DNA of 64,000 bases from Lachnospiraceae bacterium NC2004 (GTDB lineage: Bacteria; Bacillota; Clostridia; Lachnospirales; Lachnospiraceae): positions 1 through 64,000 of the forward strand of contig JHXB01000008.1 in the NCBI GenBank assembly GCA_000621905.1, given 5' to 3'. The notes under the pieces were generated by a model that saw nothing but the letters and a program-made list of their open reading frames with translations, searched no databases and was not told where the DNA came from. This document shows, in pieces, positions 14,477-24,626 of the stretch. How positions within the stretch are numbered: the first letter of the stretch is position 1; each line of letters opens with the position of its first letter. A program made the translations under genes and the position numbers.

Positions 14477-16855
14477 TTAAAGGACTCTTATATCCGTAAG
14501 AGCAACCCTGTCCCCCGTAAGAGCGGCATAAATCTCTGTCATGCCATCATTTACGATAATGGTATTCTCTAACGTCACACCTAAATTAGTCGTATAAACA
14601 GTAATCCTGCTTCCCTTTCTTTTAAACAGAACCTCGCACTCCATCCCCTTCTTATTGGTCTCCTTCCACGAATCCCACCCTTTAAAATCATCATCCTTAT
14701 TCATAACGAACCTGCTGTCAGCAAGGGTGTCATCATAATCATTCTCTCCGTTAAGCTTTATAAGCGCATACTCCCTGTATCCTGCACCGTTAACATCAGA
14801 ATCATTGGAATGATATATTACAATATAAGGGCAGTTCCACACAAGCTCTGCAGAAGGAAGACTCATAGTATGAAAATCAATCCTCATGTCGTCCCTAATC
14901 GCAATACCTTTACTTGAGGCAGACCGCCTCTGGTCAACCTGAACATTAGGAATGTCGGACTCCAATCTGCCTGTATAGCTTACCTCGTCGGCGATACGAG
15001 GAATCTCATCCCCTTTTACCACCTTGTCACTTCTTACAATCCTTACATTGCTCAGTACGCAATCCTCACCTGTGATACCGAGATACACAGGCTTTGAACC
15101 GTCTAAAAGCGCAATCACAACCTCTATATCATAATAAGGTCCCGTAAGCTTAAGCTTCATGTGGTCCTGATATCTATATGCGCAAAGTCCGTATTCTTCC
15201 TCATCACTTCTTTTACCGGATACATCATGCTCAACTACATTGACTTCCATATTCCTCGCACCTGTAGTTATGCTGTGACCGTCAAACCATATCTCACCGT
15301 ACTCTAAATAGCGATACGTCCTGATTGCCTTATCATTGGTGTGTACCCTGCCGTCATAAGACGAGAACACTATAACAGAAGGCATACTAAAATCACCGAA
15401 CTCTTCTCTGATAGGAGAACACTTCATACTGATGTCTGTCACATTACCATCAATCATGATGCCTCTTGTGATAGCCTCTCTATACTTCCTTATACGATAC
15501 TCTCTCTCAATCACAAAATCCTTCTCGTCATAGTCATTTATTTTCTCCTCACTAAGCTCGGAATCAATCATTTTAACAACTATATCTGCAAATGCAGGGT
15601 CAAACTGTGCACCCGATTCCCTTATAATCTCCTCTTTTACCACAGGAAGCGGAAGAGGCTCCCTGTATCTCTTCTTCATTCTCATGTTGTCATATGCATC
15701 CGCAACCGCAACAATCCTCGCAAGCTCAGGTATCTCTTCACCCTTCAGTCCTTCAGGATACCCCTTGCCGTCATATCTCTCACAACTGTATCTTGCGCCC
15801 TGCATAAGGAACGGATACTCCTTGATGCTTGAAAGTATCTCGGCAGCGAGCTCCGGTTTTTTCTTAACAAGAGCATACTCTTCATCACTAAGAGCAGTGT
15901 CCTTGCCTATAATACTGTCAGGAACACCTATAGTTCCAACATCATGCAAAAGTGCTGCATAGTATACCTCATCACACTCTTCTTCATCCTTACCGCTCAT
16001 CCTTGCAATCTCTCTTGCGTAATTGGCAACCCTGCCTGAATGCCCCTTGGCATACTCGTCCTTGGCGTCAAGTGCCGCCACAAATGCCGTAGCAGTCTGG
16101 TCAAACAGATGCTTGGTAGCCCGGTGCTCCTCTAAGAGATTATCTATCTCAATCTGATGCGAGTGCTCCACCTTACTGTTGATATCAATAAGAGCAAATA
16201 CAAAAAGAATAAGCACATCAACAACCACGACAATATTGGTAAGAGATAACCCGTAGAAGAAAAACTGCATAACAGAAGCAATTATAGGCATGACAAGAAA
16301 GATAATAAGGGAAATCCCGATACCTCTTCCAAGCTTCTTAAAGTATTTGATAACAATGCCAAACTGTATAACAGGTATGACAAGAGGTATAAGATAGCTT
16401 ATAACAAACCCGCTGCCTCTGACATAATGATTAGTCGAATCAAATGTATAATAAAATCCGGTAAATTGAGAAACGATTATCATTATCATACCCAAAAACG
16501 TCAAAATATCGTTAAAAATCAATCTCTTGGGTACTCTTAATGCTTCGCCCTCATGCATTACAAGGTCTTCAATATATACATTAACACCTGCAATTATTAA
16601 TAAGAGCATAAAAAATACCATAAAATTGCTGACCCTTACCATATAAAATCCGGTTATGCTCTCATCACCTCTAAATATATAAGCACACCTGTCCGCTAAA
16701 AGAAGAATCATCGCAGTAATCTGCAATGCCACTAAGGCAATCTTTCTTGCAGAGGTCAGCACATTGGTTATGACAGTGTATATAGCAGTCACCCCTGTTG
16801 CTCCCGCTAGCGCAAGCATAATATCCAATTGATAATCCGCTAATAATGAAATCAT
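14477..16855 (-). CDS. Membrane protein with degenerate HD-GYP domain and C-terminal sensor-like module
   Basis: 792 residues. Six to eight hydrophobic segments span about 1-225. An HD-GYP-like domain covers about 260-440 (HSGRVANYAREIARMSGKDE; ALLHDVGTIGVPDSI; RYDGKGYPEGLKGEEIPELA). A 330-residue beta-rich C-terminal part contains no recognised domain. HD-GYP proteins hydrolyse c-di-GMP, but the usual HH pair before the GYP loop (HHERxDGxGYP) is SC here, so metal binding may be impaired and a sensory role is possible. Its ribosome site AAGGAGC lies in the last codons of the response regulator gene, making it the end of a four-gene operon. Confidence 0.78.
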   Translation of the reverse strand: MISLLADYQLDIMLALAGATGVTAIYTVITNVLTSARKIALVALQITAMILLLADRCAYIFRGDESITGFYMVRVSNFMVFFMLLLIIAGVNVYIEDLVMHEGEALRVPKRLIFNDILTFLGMIMIIVSQFTGFYYTFDSTNHYVRGSGFVISYLIPLVIPVIQFGIVIKYFKKLGRGIGISLIIFLVMPIIASVMQFFFYGLSLTNIVVVVDVLILFVFALIDINSKVEHSHQIEIDNLLEEHRATKHLFDQTATAFVAALDAKDEYAKGHSGRVANYAREIARMSGKDEEECDEVYYAALLHDVGTIGVPDSIIGKDTALSDEEYALVKKKPELAAEILSSIKEYPFLMQGARYSCERYDGKGYPEGLKGEEIPELARIVAVADAYDNMRMKKRYREPLPLPVVKEEIIRESGAQFDPAFADIVVKMIDSELSEEKINDYDEKDFVIEREYRIRKYREAITRGIMIDGNVTDISMKCSPIREEFGDFSMPSVIVFSSYDGRVHTNDKAIRTYRYLEYGEIWFDGHSITTGARNMEVNVVEHDVSGKRSDEEEYGLCAYRYQDHMKLKLTGPYYDIEVVIALLDGSKPVYLGITGEDCVLSNVRIVRSDKVVKGDEIPRIADEVSYTGRLESDIPNVQVDQRRSASSKGIAIRDDMRIDFHTMSLPSAELVWNCPYIVIYHSNDSDVNGAGYREYALIKLNGENDYDDTLADSRFVMNKDDDFKGWDSWKETNKKGMECEVLFKRKGSRITVYTTNLGVTLENTIIVNDGMTEIYAALTGDRVALTDIRVL

Positions 16856-16858
16856 ATA

Positions 16859-17275
16859 TTATTCAGCTCCTTGACTGTCAAAAAAATTATCAAGCTTTAA
16901 TAGTAATTCGTCCTTCTCAATCGTCTTAAGAATATATCCGTCAGGTCTTAATGCAAGCACAGCCATCACGCTGTCCTTGTCACTTTTGCCTGTAAGGAAG
17001 ATAATGGGAATCTTGCTTAATTCCCTGTCCGTTCTAAGCATTTCAAGCACCTGTGGACCGCTTGTTATAGGCATCTCATAATCAAGCAATATAAGGTCTA
17101 CATTGTTGATACCAAGAAGCTTGATAGCCTGCAGCCCTGAATTGGCCATATATATCTTATACTTATCCTTAAGCCACTCCCTTATAAGCTTCAGATAGTT
17201 AGGGTCATCATCCACAATAAGAATCCTCTTATTGTAGCTTGACGCTCCTGATTTTTTAAACATATTATCACCCAT
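16859..17275 (-). CDS. Stand-alone response regulator receiver protein
   Basis: 138 residues consisting only of a receiver domain. The acidic pocket is in ILIVDDDPNYLKLI, the phospho-accepting Asp in DLILLDYEMPITSGPQVLEM, the Thr in PIIFLTGKSDKDSV and the Lys in DGYILKTIEKDELL. There is no output domain, so it acts by protein contact. GGAGAG precedes the ATG. It sits between the hybrid kinase and the HD-GYP-like membrane protein; a relay from one to the other is the obvious inference. Confidence 0.88.
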   Translation of the reverse strand: MGDNMFKKSGASSYNKRILIVDDDPNYLKLIREWLKDKYKIYMANSGLQAIKLLGINNVDLILLDYEMPITSGPQVLEMLRTDRELSKIPIIFLTGKSDKDSVMAVLALRPDGYILKTIEKDELLLKLDNFFDSQGAE

Positions 17276-17292
17276 ATTGTTACTCTCCTTTA

Positions 17293-20200
17293 TTATTTAA
17301 TCAGGGACTCCATACCATCCCAGTCCATGTTCTTAAATAACTCGTTAAGTTTATCAATTATATCCTGGTCTTCCTTCGGAAGCTTATAATCCTTAAGCTT
17401 GTCAAGAACCAGCTCTACCGCGTCATAGTCCATCACGGGAATAGCCTCCTTAAGGGCATCATATGCATCCTTAAGATTGTCAGAATCAAGCTCCTCTTTA
17501 GCGTCATCATCTGCCTCTTCTTTAAGAGCCATAAGCTTCTCCTTAAATGCCTGATACTCACTTATAAGCTTGTCAGCATTATCGTTAATGAATTCCATAT
17601 CCTCATGGTTGCCCGCATCTTCAAGCTGCTGACAAAGCGTAGAAAGCTCCATGGCGCCGACAATCCTTGCCGAACTCTTAAGCGAGTGAACCTTGATGGT
17701 ATAAAGCCTTATGTTGCCCTCTTCGTATGCTTCATTTAACACGCGGGTATTGTCATCAATCGTGTCGTTAAACATATTAAGCGAGAATATATAATTGGCA
17801 ATTCCGCCCGAATTCTTTATTCCTTCGTCAACCGAGATTCCATCAATATCCTTAATCCAGAGCATATCATCAGGTATCTCATCAAGCTCTTCAATTCCGT
17901 CTTCTGCCTCCGGCTTCATCATCATCTCTGAAGGAAGATGCTTCATGATAGTTCTCTCCAATAAAATGCTGTCGACTGGCTTAGACAGGTAGCCATTGAA
18001 GCCTTTGGAAATGTAGAACTCCTCACCTTGAGTGGCATTGGCTGTAAGAGCGTACACCGGAAGGTCAGGTGCGAACTGTCTTATCTTCTCTACTGTCTCA
18101 ACACCGTCCATTCCCGGCATCATATGGTCAAGAAGCACAATATTGTAGCTTGACTCCTTGAGCTTGTCAATACACTCCTCACCACTGCCCGCTGTCGTTA
18201 CGAATATCTTGGTAGCCTTTAAAAGACCTCTTATGACATTGAGGTTCATAGGGTTGTCGTCAACCACAAGCACATCAGCATCAGGAGCGATAAATTGCGG
18301 TACATAAGGTCCTTTATCAGAGCTCTCATCACGCTCAACAAACACTCCCATAGGTGTGGCATCAACTATCTTCTGCGATAAGGTCAATATAAACTCAGAG
18401 CCTTCACCGTAGACGCTTTCGCAAATCAGTTTTCCGCCCATAAGCTCAGCAAATCTTCCTGATATATCAAGACCAAGACCTGTACCCTGAATACTGCTGT
18501 TCTTCTCCTCATCAAGTCTCTCGTAAGCCTCAAAAAGCTTATCCATATCCTCTTGTCTGATACCCATTCCGGTATCCTTAACGGATATTCTAAGGTCTAT
18601 TACATCATCAACTCTTCCTTCTACCGAGATATTAAGCACGAATCCGCCTCTATCGGTATATTTAACCGCATTGGTAAGCAGATTTAAGATAATCTGTTTA
18701 ATCTTGCCGGCATCTCCGTATAACCTCTTAGGAAGCATCTCATCAACGCTTACATCAAAAAGCAGCTCCTTCTCATTGGCTCTTACTCTTATCATTGATA
18801 CTATCGACCTTAAGAACTCGGAAGAATCGTATTCCTGATTGATAACAGTCATCTTGCCCGACTCAATCTTGGAAATATCAAGGAGATCATTGACAAGTCC
18901 GAGCAAAGACTCCGACGCATTCTTTATATCAAGTCCGTAATTGATAATCGACATAAAATACGGTTTTGGTACGCCGTCAGCATTTTCACGGAGAATCATC
19001 TCATCCATACCCATGATGGTGTTGATAGGGGTTCTTATCTCGTGAGACATATTGGCAAGAAATCGGGTTTTGGCACTGCTTGCCCGCTCCGCCTCTTCCT
19101 TGGCAGCCTGAATCTCCTGATACTGTCTGCTTATGATTGTGGATTTCATAACCCTGAACACTATGAATCCAACCAAAGATGCAATCAATACAACAAATAT
19201 AATCTTAAACACCAAAAGCTCATACAATCTCGGCTTCTTAATGATTTTGAATTCTTTGTCAAATACAGGCTCTTTCCCGTTCTTATCAAGAACCTGAACA
19301 TGAAGAGTGTAATCTCCGTATTTTAAATCGGTGAATTCAAGACTTGTGAGCCTGCTTCTTAAAGCCTTGACACCCTCATCAGAGCTTTCTTCCAAAAACA
19401 CTCTTATTAAGGGGTCTGACATTGTATAATCCATAACCGCAGCCGTTATTCTGATACGCCCGTCGGATGCGGGAATAACATATGCTCCGTCATCTGTCGG
19501 CGTAATCTTCTCATCATCAATATAGACTGACCTTACACCAATCTTAACCTCTGTACGCATCTCGTTATAATTCATGACATTCAAACGGCTCACACCCGTT
19601 CTTCCTGCAACGTACAGGTTGCCGTCATCGGACAGTGTACTATATGAGTTGGCTGTAGGTGTACAGGTGAGCCCGCTGTTGATGGTATAAAGCCTGTAAT
19701 CAGTGACATTGTCCTCAATCATCTCGCTTGCCTTAACCATATATACTCCGTAGGATGACAATATCCACATGTCGTCCTCACCCGCAAAATATATATCATA
19801 ATTGTTGTTATACGGAAATGAAGTCGATTGCATAATAAGACCGTCTGATATATATTCAATGGAGTTGGATGTTACTATCCAGTATACACCTCTATCCTCG
19901 TCCTTCTTAATACGCATGACAACGTCACTTGTAAGCCCTTCATCACGCCCTATCCTGCTGAGACTGCTGCCTTCAATGACATATATTCCATCACCGTCGG
20001 TTCCCACATAAATCTCTCCGTCATCGCCCGCACACACAGTGAGAATGACTGTATTCTTCATGCCCTCTTTAGCTCCTATGACCTTGCTTACAGTCATATT
20101 CTTTATAATAGCAACACCACTGTTGGTACCGCAGACTATATTCCCATCCTTGTCTTCAGTTGTACACCTCGCTTCATTGCCCGGCATTCCGTTGTCAACC

Positions 20201-21516
20201 GTAAAGCTCTTAATATCACCGTCCGCGGTCTGACATACCAGACCTTTTTCATTGGTAAAGCACGATATCCAGAGGTTGCCCTTGCTGTCCTCCATAATAC
20301 ATCTAATACGCGACTCACCGATATACTTGATAAGATTGTCAATGGTACTTCTTCTGTCGTCACTGATTATCTCCAATCCACTATCCGTACCGACATAGAG
20401 CTTACCATCGTGAAAACAGGTTGCATTGACAACAACATCCTCAAGCCCTGCCTTTCTCGTCACATCAACAAAATTGTTGGTCACTATCTTCATAACTCCC
20501 TGAGTCGAAGAAGCATACCACATATTGCCCTGATAATCAGCCGTCATCATCTCAATCGCACTGTCCATAGGTATATCACTCACTCTGTGAAAATGATAAT
20601 TCTCGTCAAGATAACCGGTAACTGTAGTAGATGAAAGCCATACCCTGTTACATGCATAAGTCATCCAATGCGTATCAAATATCGGTTCAATGTTAATCCT
20701 CTTCATCCGGGATACATCATCTCCAAAGGCACCATGATATAAAGTGCTGCTCTCGGTTCCGATATATACCTTACTCTTGTCATGCGGGTCAAGAAGAAAT
20801 GTTGTTATCTTCTCTAAATTAAGCTCATCACTGTTAAACAGCTTATCTACCTTATAATTATTAATCGTGAACATGATACCGTTAGCGGTCTGACAGTATA
20901 TAACCCCTTCATCGTCAGCCTCAAACTTAAGTATTCTCTCCTCATTGATTCTTGAATCATCAATCACATTAACATTCATATCTGAATCTATGTATGCCAC
21001 TCCTGCGGTGGTGCCGACAAAGATATTGCCCTCTTTATCCTCTGCAAATGAGCGGATTGAAGACGAAGGAAGCCCATCCTTGTAAGTAAAACTTGTCTTT
21101 TCTTCTTTGTCAATCATAACCACTCCGCCATCGTTGGTTCCGACCCATACTCTGTTTTTAGAATCCTCATATATACATCTTCCGCTTGTAAGACCGTCAG
21201 ATGTATCAAGCCTCTCAAACTCCGTTCCGTCATATCTTATGATACCGCTGTATCCGCCAATCCACAGATAGCCGTCCCTTGTGCCTAAGATATAATTGGC
21301 ATCAGAGGTTGGAAGTCCGTTGGTGGCATCATAAAGTTCAGCAGTGTAACCGACATTATCAATCTGATTCGTGACAGCATATCCGCCACCGATATTTAAG
21401 TCTTTCTTGTCATTAATGTCATCCTCTGCAAATGCCATAAAATCGCTTAAAAAAATGAGCAGACCAAGTATCACTGCCAATAAGGCCGGTCGTATTATCA
21501 GTATAGAATTCTTCAT
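17293..21516 (-). CDS. Hybrid sensor histidine kinase with periplasmic-type propeller, receiver and Hpt domains
   Basis: 1407 residues. The order is: signal peptide; about 600 residues of two-component propeller repeats (NYILGTRDGYLWIGGYSGII; EDSKNRVWVGTNDGG; EDSKGNLWISCF); a Y_Y_Y-type domain (SLEFTDLKYGDYTLHVQVLD); one membrane helix near 780; HisKA with the phospho-His in ANMSHEIRTPINTIMG; HATPase (NLLTNAVKYTDRGG, DTGMGI, GTGLGLDISG); a receiver with Asp in IVLLDHMMPGMDG; and an Hpt domain with His in IKVHSLKSSARIVGAM. Such one-protein phosphorelays sense extracellular polysaccharide or surface cues in some bacteria; the ligand is unknown here. AAGGAGG precedes the ATG; the upstream HD-GYP stop is 16 bases away. 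Confidence 0.9.
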   Translation of the reverse strand: MKNSILIIRPALLAVILGLLIFLSDFMAFAEDDINDKKDLNIGGGYAVTNQIDNVGYTAELYDATNGLPTSDANYILGTRDGYLWIGGYSGIIRYDGTEFERLDTSDGLTSGRCIYEDSKNRVWVGTNDGGVVMIDKEEKTSFTYKDGLPSSSIRSFAEDKEGNIFVGTTAGVAYIDSDMNVNVIDDSRINEERILKFEADDEGVIYCQTANGIMFTINNYKVDKLFNSDELNLEKITTFLLDPHDKSKVYIGTESSTLYHGAFGDDVSRMKRINIEPIFDTHWMTYACNRVWLSSTTVTGYLDENYHFHRVSDIPMDSAIEMMTADYQGNMWYASSTQGVMKIVTNNFVDVTRKAGLEDVVVNATCFHDGKLYVGTDSGLEIISDDRRSTIDNLIKYIGESRIRCIMEDSKGNLWISCFTNEKGLVCQTADGDIKSFTVDNGMPGNEARCTTEDKDGNIVCGTNSGVAIIKNMTVSKVIGAKEGMKNTVILTVCAGDDGEIYVGTDGDGIYVIEGSSLSRIGRDEGLTSDVVMRIKKDEDRGVYWIVTSNSIEYISDGLIMQSTSFPYNNNYDIYFAGEDDMWILSSYGVYMVKASEMIEDNVTDYRLYTINSGLTCTPTANSYSTLSDDGNLYVAGRTGVSRLNVMNYNEMRTEVKIGVRSVYIDDEKITPTDDGAYVIPASDGRIRITAAVMDYTMSDPLIRVFLEESSDEGVKALRSRLTSLEFTDLKYGDYTLHVQVLDKNGKEPVFDKEFKIIKKPRLYELLVFKIIFVVLIASLVGFIVFRVMKSTIISRQYQEIQAAKEEAERASSAKTRFLANMSHEIRTPINTIMGMDEMILRENADGVPKPYFMSIINYGLDIKNASESLLGLVNDLLDISKIESGKMTVINQEYDSSEFLRSIVSMIRVRANEKELLFDVSVDEMLPKRLYGDAGKIKQIILNLLTNAVKYTDRGGFVLNISVEGRVDDVIDLRISVKDTGMGIRQEDMDKLFEAYERLDEEKNSSIQGTGLGLDISGRFAELMGGKLICESVYGEGSEFILTLSQKIVDATPMGVFVERDESSDKGPYVPQFIAPDADVLVVDDNPMNLNVIRGLLKATKIFVTTAGSGEECIDKLKESSYNIVLLDHMMPGMDGVETVEKIRQFAPDLPVYALTANATQGEEFYISKGFNGYLSKPVDSILLERTIMKHLPSEMMMKPEAEDGIEELDEIPDDMLWIKDIDGISVDEGIKNSGGIANYIFSLNMFNDTIDDNTRVLNEAYEEGNIRLYTIKVHSLKSSARIVGAMELSTLCQQLEDAGNHEDMEFINDNADKLISEYQAFKEKLMALKEEADDDAKEELDSDNLKDAYDALKEAIPVMDYDAVELVLDKLKDYKLPKEDQDIIDKLNELFKNMDWDGMESLIK

Positions 21517-21531
21517 TGTCCAACAACCTCC

Positions 21532-23676
21532 TTACATATCAGGCACATCCGGGTTGAATTTCTTAAGTATGACTTTAACCTCAGGAAGTGAATCCATAAA
21601 TACTTCAACACACTTAGGGTCAAACTGTGTTCCCGCGCCCTCCTGAAGAATCGAAAGTGCTTTCTCTAAAGGAAATGCAGGCTTATATACACGAGGTGAT
21701 GTAAGTGCGTCAAATACATCCGCAACTGCCATAATCCTGGCAGATAACGGTATAACCTCTCCGTGAAGCCCCTCGGGATATCCCCTGCCGTCCCATCTCT
21801 CGTGGTGGTAGGCAGCCATGTTCCTTGCTTCCTTAAGGTAGTTCTCTCCCCTGACCGTGCCGATGGCATTTTCCATAATCTTCTTGCCCGCGGTTGTGTG
21901 GGTCTTCATAATCTCGTACTCCTCGTCGGTAAGCTTGCCCGGCTTATTAAGAATCCCGTCGGGAATGTTAATCTTACCTACGTCATGAAGCGGCGCCGAC
22001 CTTACTACATCAGACATAAACTTAGGAGTAATCTTCTCGGCATAGTATCCCTTTCTCTCTAAGGCTTCAACTATAATCTTGACATATGCGGCAGTCTTTT
22101 GGATATGTGCACCCGTGTCCGAATCCCTTGACTCCACCATATCAGCCATAGTTATGATGAGTCCGTCCTGCATCATGGCGGTGGACTCGGAAAGCCTTCT
22201 GATAGCTCTCATCTGCTCCGCCTGATTAAGAGTCATGTCGCAGATTGCTTTATATAGTTTCTCTACCTCATCACCCGTTCTAATATCAAGTGCTCTTATG
22301 GCCTTGACATTGGAATCCAATGTCTCCTGCTCATCACCGTTAACAGAGAAGGACTCAACTCTTGAAGCCATAGTGCTTATAGGATAAGCGGTATACACGC
22401 TTGTAATCCATATTGCAAATGCAGTAATCAATATAAAGAATCCCGAAAGAATCAACAAAACCTTGACAAGAAACTGCGTTGCATACTCCTCAAGATAATT
22501 CATGGATACATCTGCTCCGACATAGCAGACTACCCTTCCGCCATCATCCGTAACCGGATAGTAAACCGTTGACACCCATCCCCATGTGTATTTGCTCTCG
22601 ATAGGTCCAACTATCTCACCCTTTAACAGATTCGGCACATATTCCTTGAATTCCTCCTCAATATCTACCTGGTCCCCCGGAGAATATCCTTCGTTATCAA
22701 CAGAATCCAAATCAAATATAAATGTGCATTTCTTCTTGTCAACCCTCACCACGTATAAATACTTAACACCTAAAGCATTGTTCCTGATGTTGCGAAGAAG
22801 CTCCTCAGTCTCTAAGTAGCCTTCGACTTCCTCTCCGTTCTTTATGTAATCTTCGATTTTGTCAGTGTCTATATATTCTGCGGCAAATGTTACCGCATTC
22901 CACGCCTCTTCAATCTTCTCGGATTTTGAATTCTCAAAATACTGGTTAAGTCCGATATTGGCCATAATAACCACAAGTATGATGGTTACGGCCAAAGATG
23001 AAACGACCATCCTTCCTCCTACTGAATGAAATACACCTCTTCCGAAAAGCTTGAAGGATTTGGTCTCTTCAGTAGAGGGCGGAGCCTGCCTCCAGCCTGC
23101 ATTTCTGATATCATTAAGTGTATCGTCGGGGATAAATCTGATAAAGAGTATAGCAATCAATACGGCAATGCCCTTATCCAGAATATTAAGAAGCACGTTG
23201 GTAATCATGAATCCAAAAAGCACGGAGCTTCCAAGATAATCGGCTATCGCCCTTCCCATATCGGCAAAAGCTGAATACTGTACATCCCTGTAAAGCCACC
23301 ATTGAACAGCTGTCGATGTCACTCCGGAAAAAAGCGCGAGAGAAAGTATAAGAAGTATATTTCTTCCCTTCCTACTAAAATCGCAATATTTAATAAACTG
23401 TGCCGTGATAATTGCCGCAAATGCATTGATAAAGGCGAAGAACAGTGACGATTCGTTATAGAACATGCAGAATACGTTGGTAAAAACACCCGTGATAATA
23501 CCCGGAAAAACTCCTGCCGCCGCCGTAACCATAACGGTTCCAATCGTATCAAAGAAGAACGGAAGTCCGAGCCTGTACATTACAAAAGAAAAGAGAATAT
23601 TTATTATAATACCTGCCACAATTAAGGCTATGCGTCTCTTTCTGCCTTTATAAGCCTTCACAAGATATTTTTTCAT
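21532..23676 (-). CDS. Membrane HD-GYP phosphodiesterase with Cache-like sensor
   Basis: 714 residues. About five hydrophobic segments lie in 1-200 (RIALIVAGIIINILFSFVMY...), a further helix near 230 precedes an extracellular sensor (VKYLYVVRVDKKKCTFIFDL; YVGADVSMNYLEEYA), then a helix, a HAMP-like linker and an HD-GYP domain at about 500-700. The catalytic motifs are complete: DTGAHIQKTAAYVK, APLHDVGKINIPDGILNKPG, AAYHHERWDGRGYPEGLHGE. This predicts c-di-GMP hydrolysis at the inner face of the membrane. GGGAGGG precedes the ATG. It is the first gene of the signalling operon. Confidence 0.85.
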   Translation of the reverse strand: MKKYLVKAYKGRKRRIALIVAGIIINILFSFVMYRLGLPFFFDTIGTVMVTAAAGVFPGIITGVFTNVFCMFYNESSLFFAFINAFAAIITAQFIKYCDFSRKGRNILLILSLALFSGVTSTAVQWWLYRDVQYSAFADMGRAIADYLGSSVLFGFMITNVLLNILDKGIAVLIAILFIRFIPDDTLNDIRNAGWRQAPPSTEETKSFKLFGRGVFHSVGGRMVVSSLAVTIILVVIMANIGLNQYFENSKSEKIEEAWNAVTFAAEYIDTDKIEDYIKNGEEVEGYLETEELLRNIRNNALGVKYLYVVRVDKKKCTFIFDLDSVDNEGYSPGDQVDIEEEFKEYVPNLLKGEIVGPIESKYTWGWVSTVYYPVTDDGGRVVCYVGADVSMNYLEEYATQFLVKVLLILSGFFILITAFAIWITSVYTAYPISTMASRVESFSVNGDEQETLDSNVKAIRALDIRTGDEVEKLYKAICDMTLNQAEQMRAIRRLSESTAMMQDGLIITMADMVESRDSDTGAHIQKTAAYVKIIVEALERKGYYAEKITPKFMSDVVRSAPLHDVGKINIPDGILNKPGKLTDEEYEIMKTHTTAGKKIMENAIGTVRGENYLKEARNMAAYHHERWDGRGYPEGLHGEVIPLSARIMAVADVFDALTSPRVYKPAFPLEKALSILQEGAGTQFDPKCVEVFMDSLPEVKVILKKFNPDVPDM

Positions 23677-23792
23677 TATAAGTACCCTCCCTACTTAAGG
23701 GTCATGCCCCACATTAAAATGCTTTTAGTTAAATGCAACTAACCATCCTATATTGTACCGCAATCCGCTTGATTTAGCAAGTTTTTAAGCAT

Positions 23793-23861
23793 TTGCACAA
23801 ATAAAAAATGTGTGGATATATTCCAAATAATTTGGTAAAATATAAAGGGTTTTTTACCAAA
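23793..23861 (+). promoter_or_regulatory. Promoter and 5' hairpin of the AIM24-family gene
   Basis: TTGCAC (23793-23798) and TATATT (23817-23822) are 18 bases apart. Just downstream, TTTGGTAAAA (23831-23840) and TTTTACCAAA (23852-23861) form a perfect ten-pair inverted repeat in the 5' untranslated region. It may be a repressor site or an RNA-stabilising hairpin. Confidence 0.45.
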
Positions 23862-23891
23862 TATTATTTAATAATAAGGAGGATTTATAGT

Positions 23892-24569
23892 ATGAATTAT
23901 GAAATTACCGGAGGCAATCTCCCTGTGGTACTTGTAAGACTTGATGCAGGTGAGGTGGTTACATGTGAATCAGGATCAATGAGCTGGATGGACGAAGGAA
24001 TCGAGATGCAGACAGAAGGCGGTGGAGTAGGCAAGATGTTTGGTCGTATGTTTACGGGTGAGTCTTTAATGCTCAATAAGTATCTTGCAAAACAAGCCGG
24101 CGAGATAGCATTTGCATCAAGCTTCCCCGGCTCAATAAGAGCTATTGAGGTTACTCCAGACAAGCCTGTTATTGCTCAAAAGGGTGCTTTCTTGGCATCT
24201 GTAGGCAATGTCGAGATGAGCGTTCATTTCCAGAAGAAGGTAGGCGGCGCTTTATTCGGCGGTGAGGGTATCATCATGCAGAAATTTTCCGGAAGCGGTC
24301 TTGTATTCTTTGAGATTGACGGTTCTGCTATCGAGTATGACCTTCAGCCGGGCGAGAAGAAGATTGTTGACACAGGATACACCGCTGTTATGGATGCTTC
24401 CGTAGGATATGATGTAGTTATGATTAAGGGTGTTAAGAATATGCTCTTTGGTGGTGAGGGATTATTTAATACAACTCTTACCGGACCGGGACATGTAGTG
24501 TTGCAGTCTATGCCAATCGCAGGAACAGCTATGAAGCTTTACGCTTACATGCCACATCCAAGCAACTAA
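23892..24569 (+). CDS. AIM24 / TIGR00266 family protein
   Basis: 225 residues with the family's beta-rich core: MNYEITGGNLPVVLVRLDAG, ESGSMSWMDEGIEMQTEGGG, GEIAFASSFPGSIRAIEV, GGEGIIMQKFSGSGLVFFEI and VVMIKGVKNMLFGGEGLFNT. Members are found across bacteria and resemble a mitochondrial protein; their biochemical role is unknown. AAGGAGG is 9 bases before the ATG at 23892, which decides this start over the longer frame. Promoter, 5' hairpin and terminator make it a monocistronic unit. Confidence 0.88.
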   Translation: MNYEITGGNLPVVLVRLDAGEVVTCESGSMSWMDEGIEMQTEGGGVGKMFGRMFTGESLMLNKYLAKQAGEIAFASSFPGSIRAIEVTPDKPVIAQKGAFLASVGNVEMSVHFQKKVGGALFGGEGIIMQKFSGSGLVFFEIDGSAIEYDLQPGEKKIVDTGYTAVMDASVGYDVVMIKGVKNMLFGGEGLFNTTLTGPGHVVLQSMPIAGTAMKLYAYMPHPSN

Positions 24570-24586
24570 TAATGCATATAACAGAC

Positions 24587-24615
24587 AAAGTCCACGGCAT
24601 CTGCCGTGGACTTTT
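24587..24615 (+). terminator. Strong terminator after the AIM24-family gene
   Basis: AAAGTCCACGGCA (24587-24599) pairs with TGCCGTGGACTTT (24602-24614) around a two-base TC turn, followed by TTTACTATA. Confidence 0.85.
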
Positions 24616-24626
24616 ACTATACTCTG

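Noticed and set aside
17795-21646. Plus-strand ORFs of 60-95 residues within the kinase and HD-GYP genes
   Set aside because: They lack ribosome sites and lie fully inside long, well-supported minus-strand genes; Ser/Pro/Ile-rich shadow translations.
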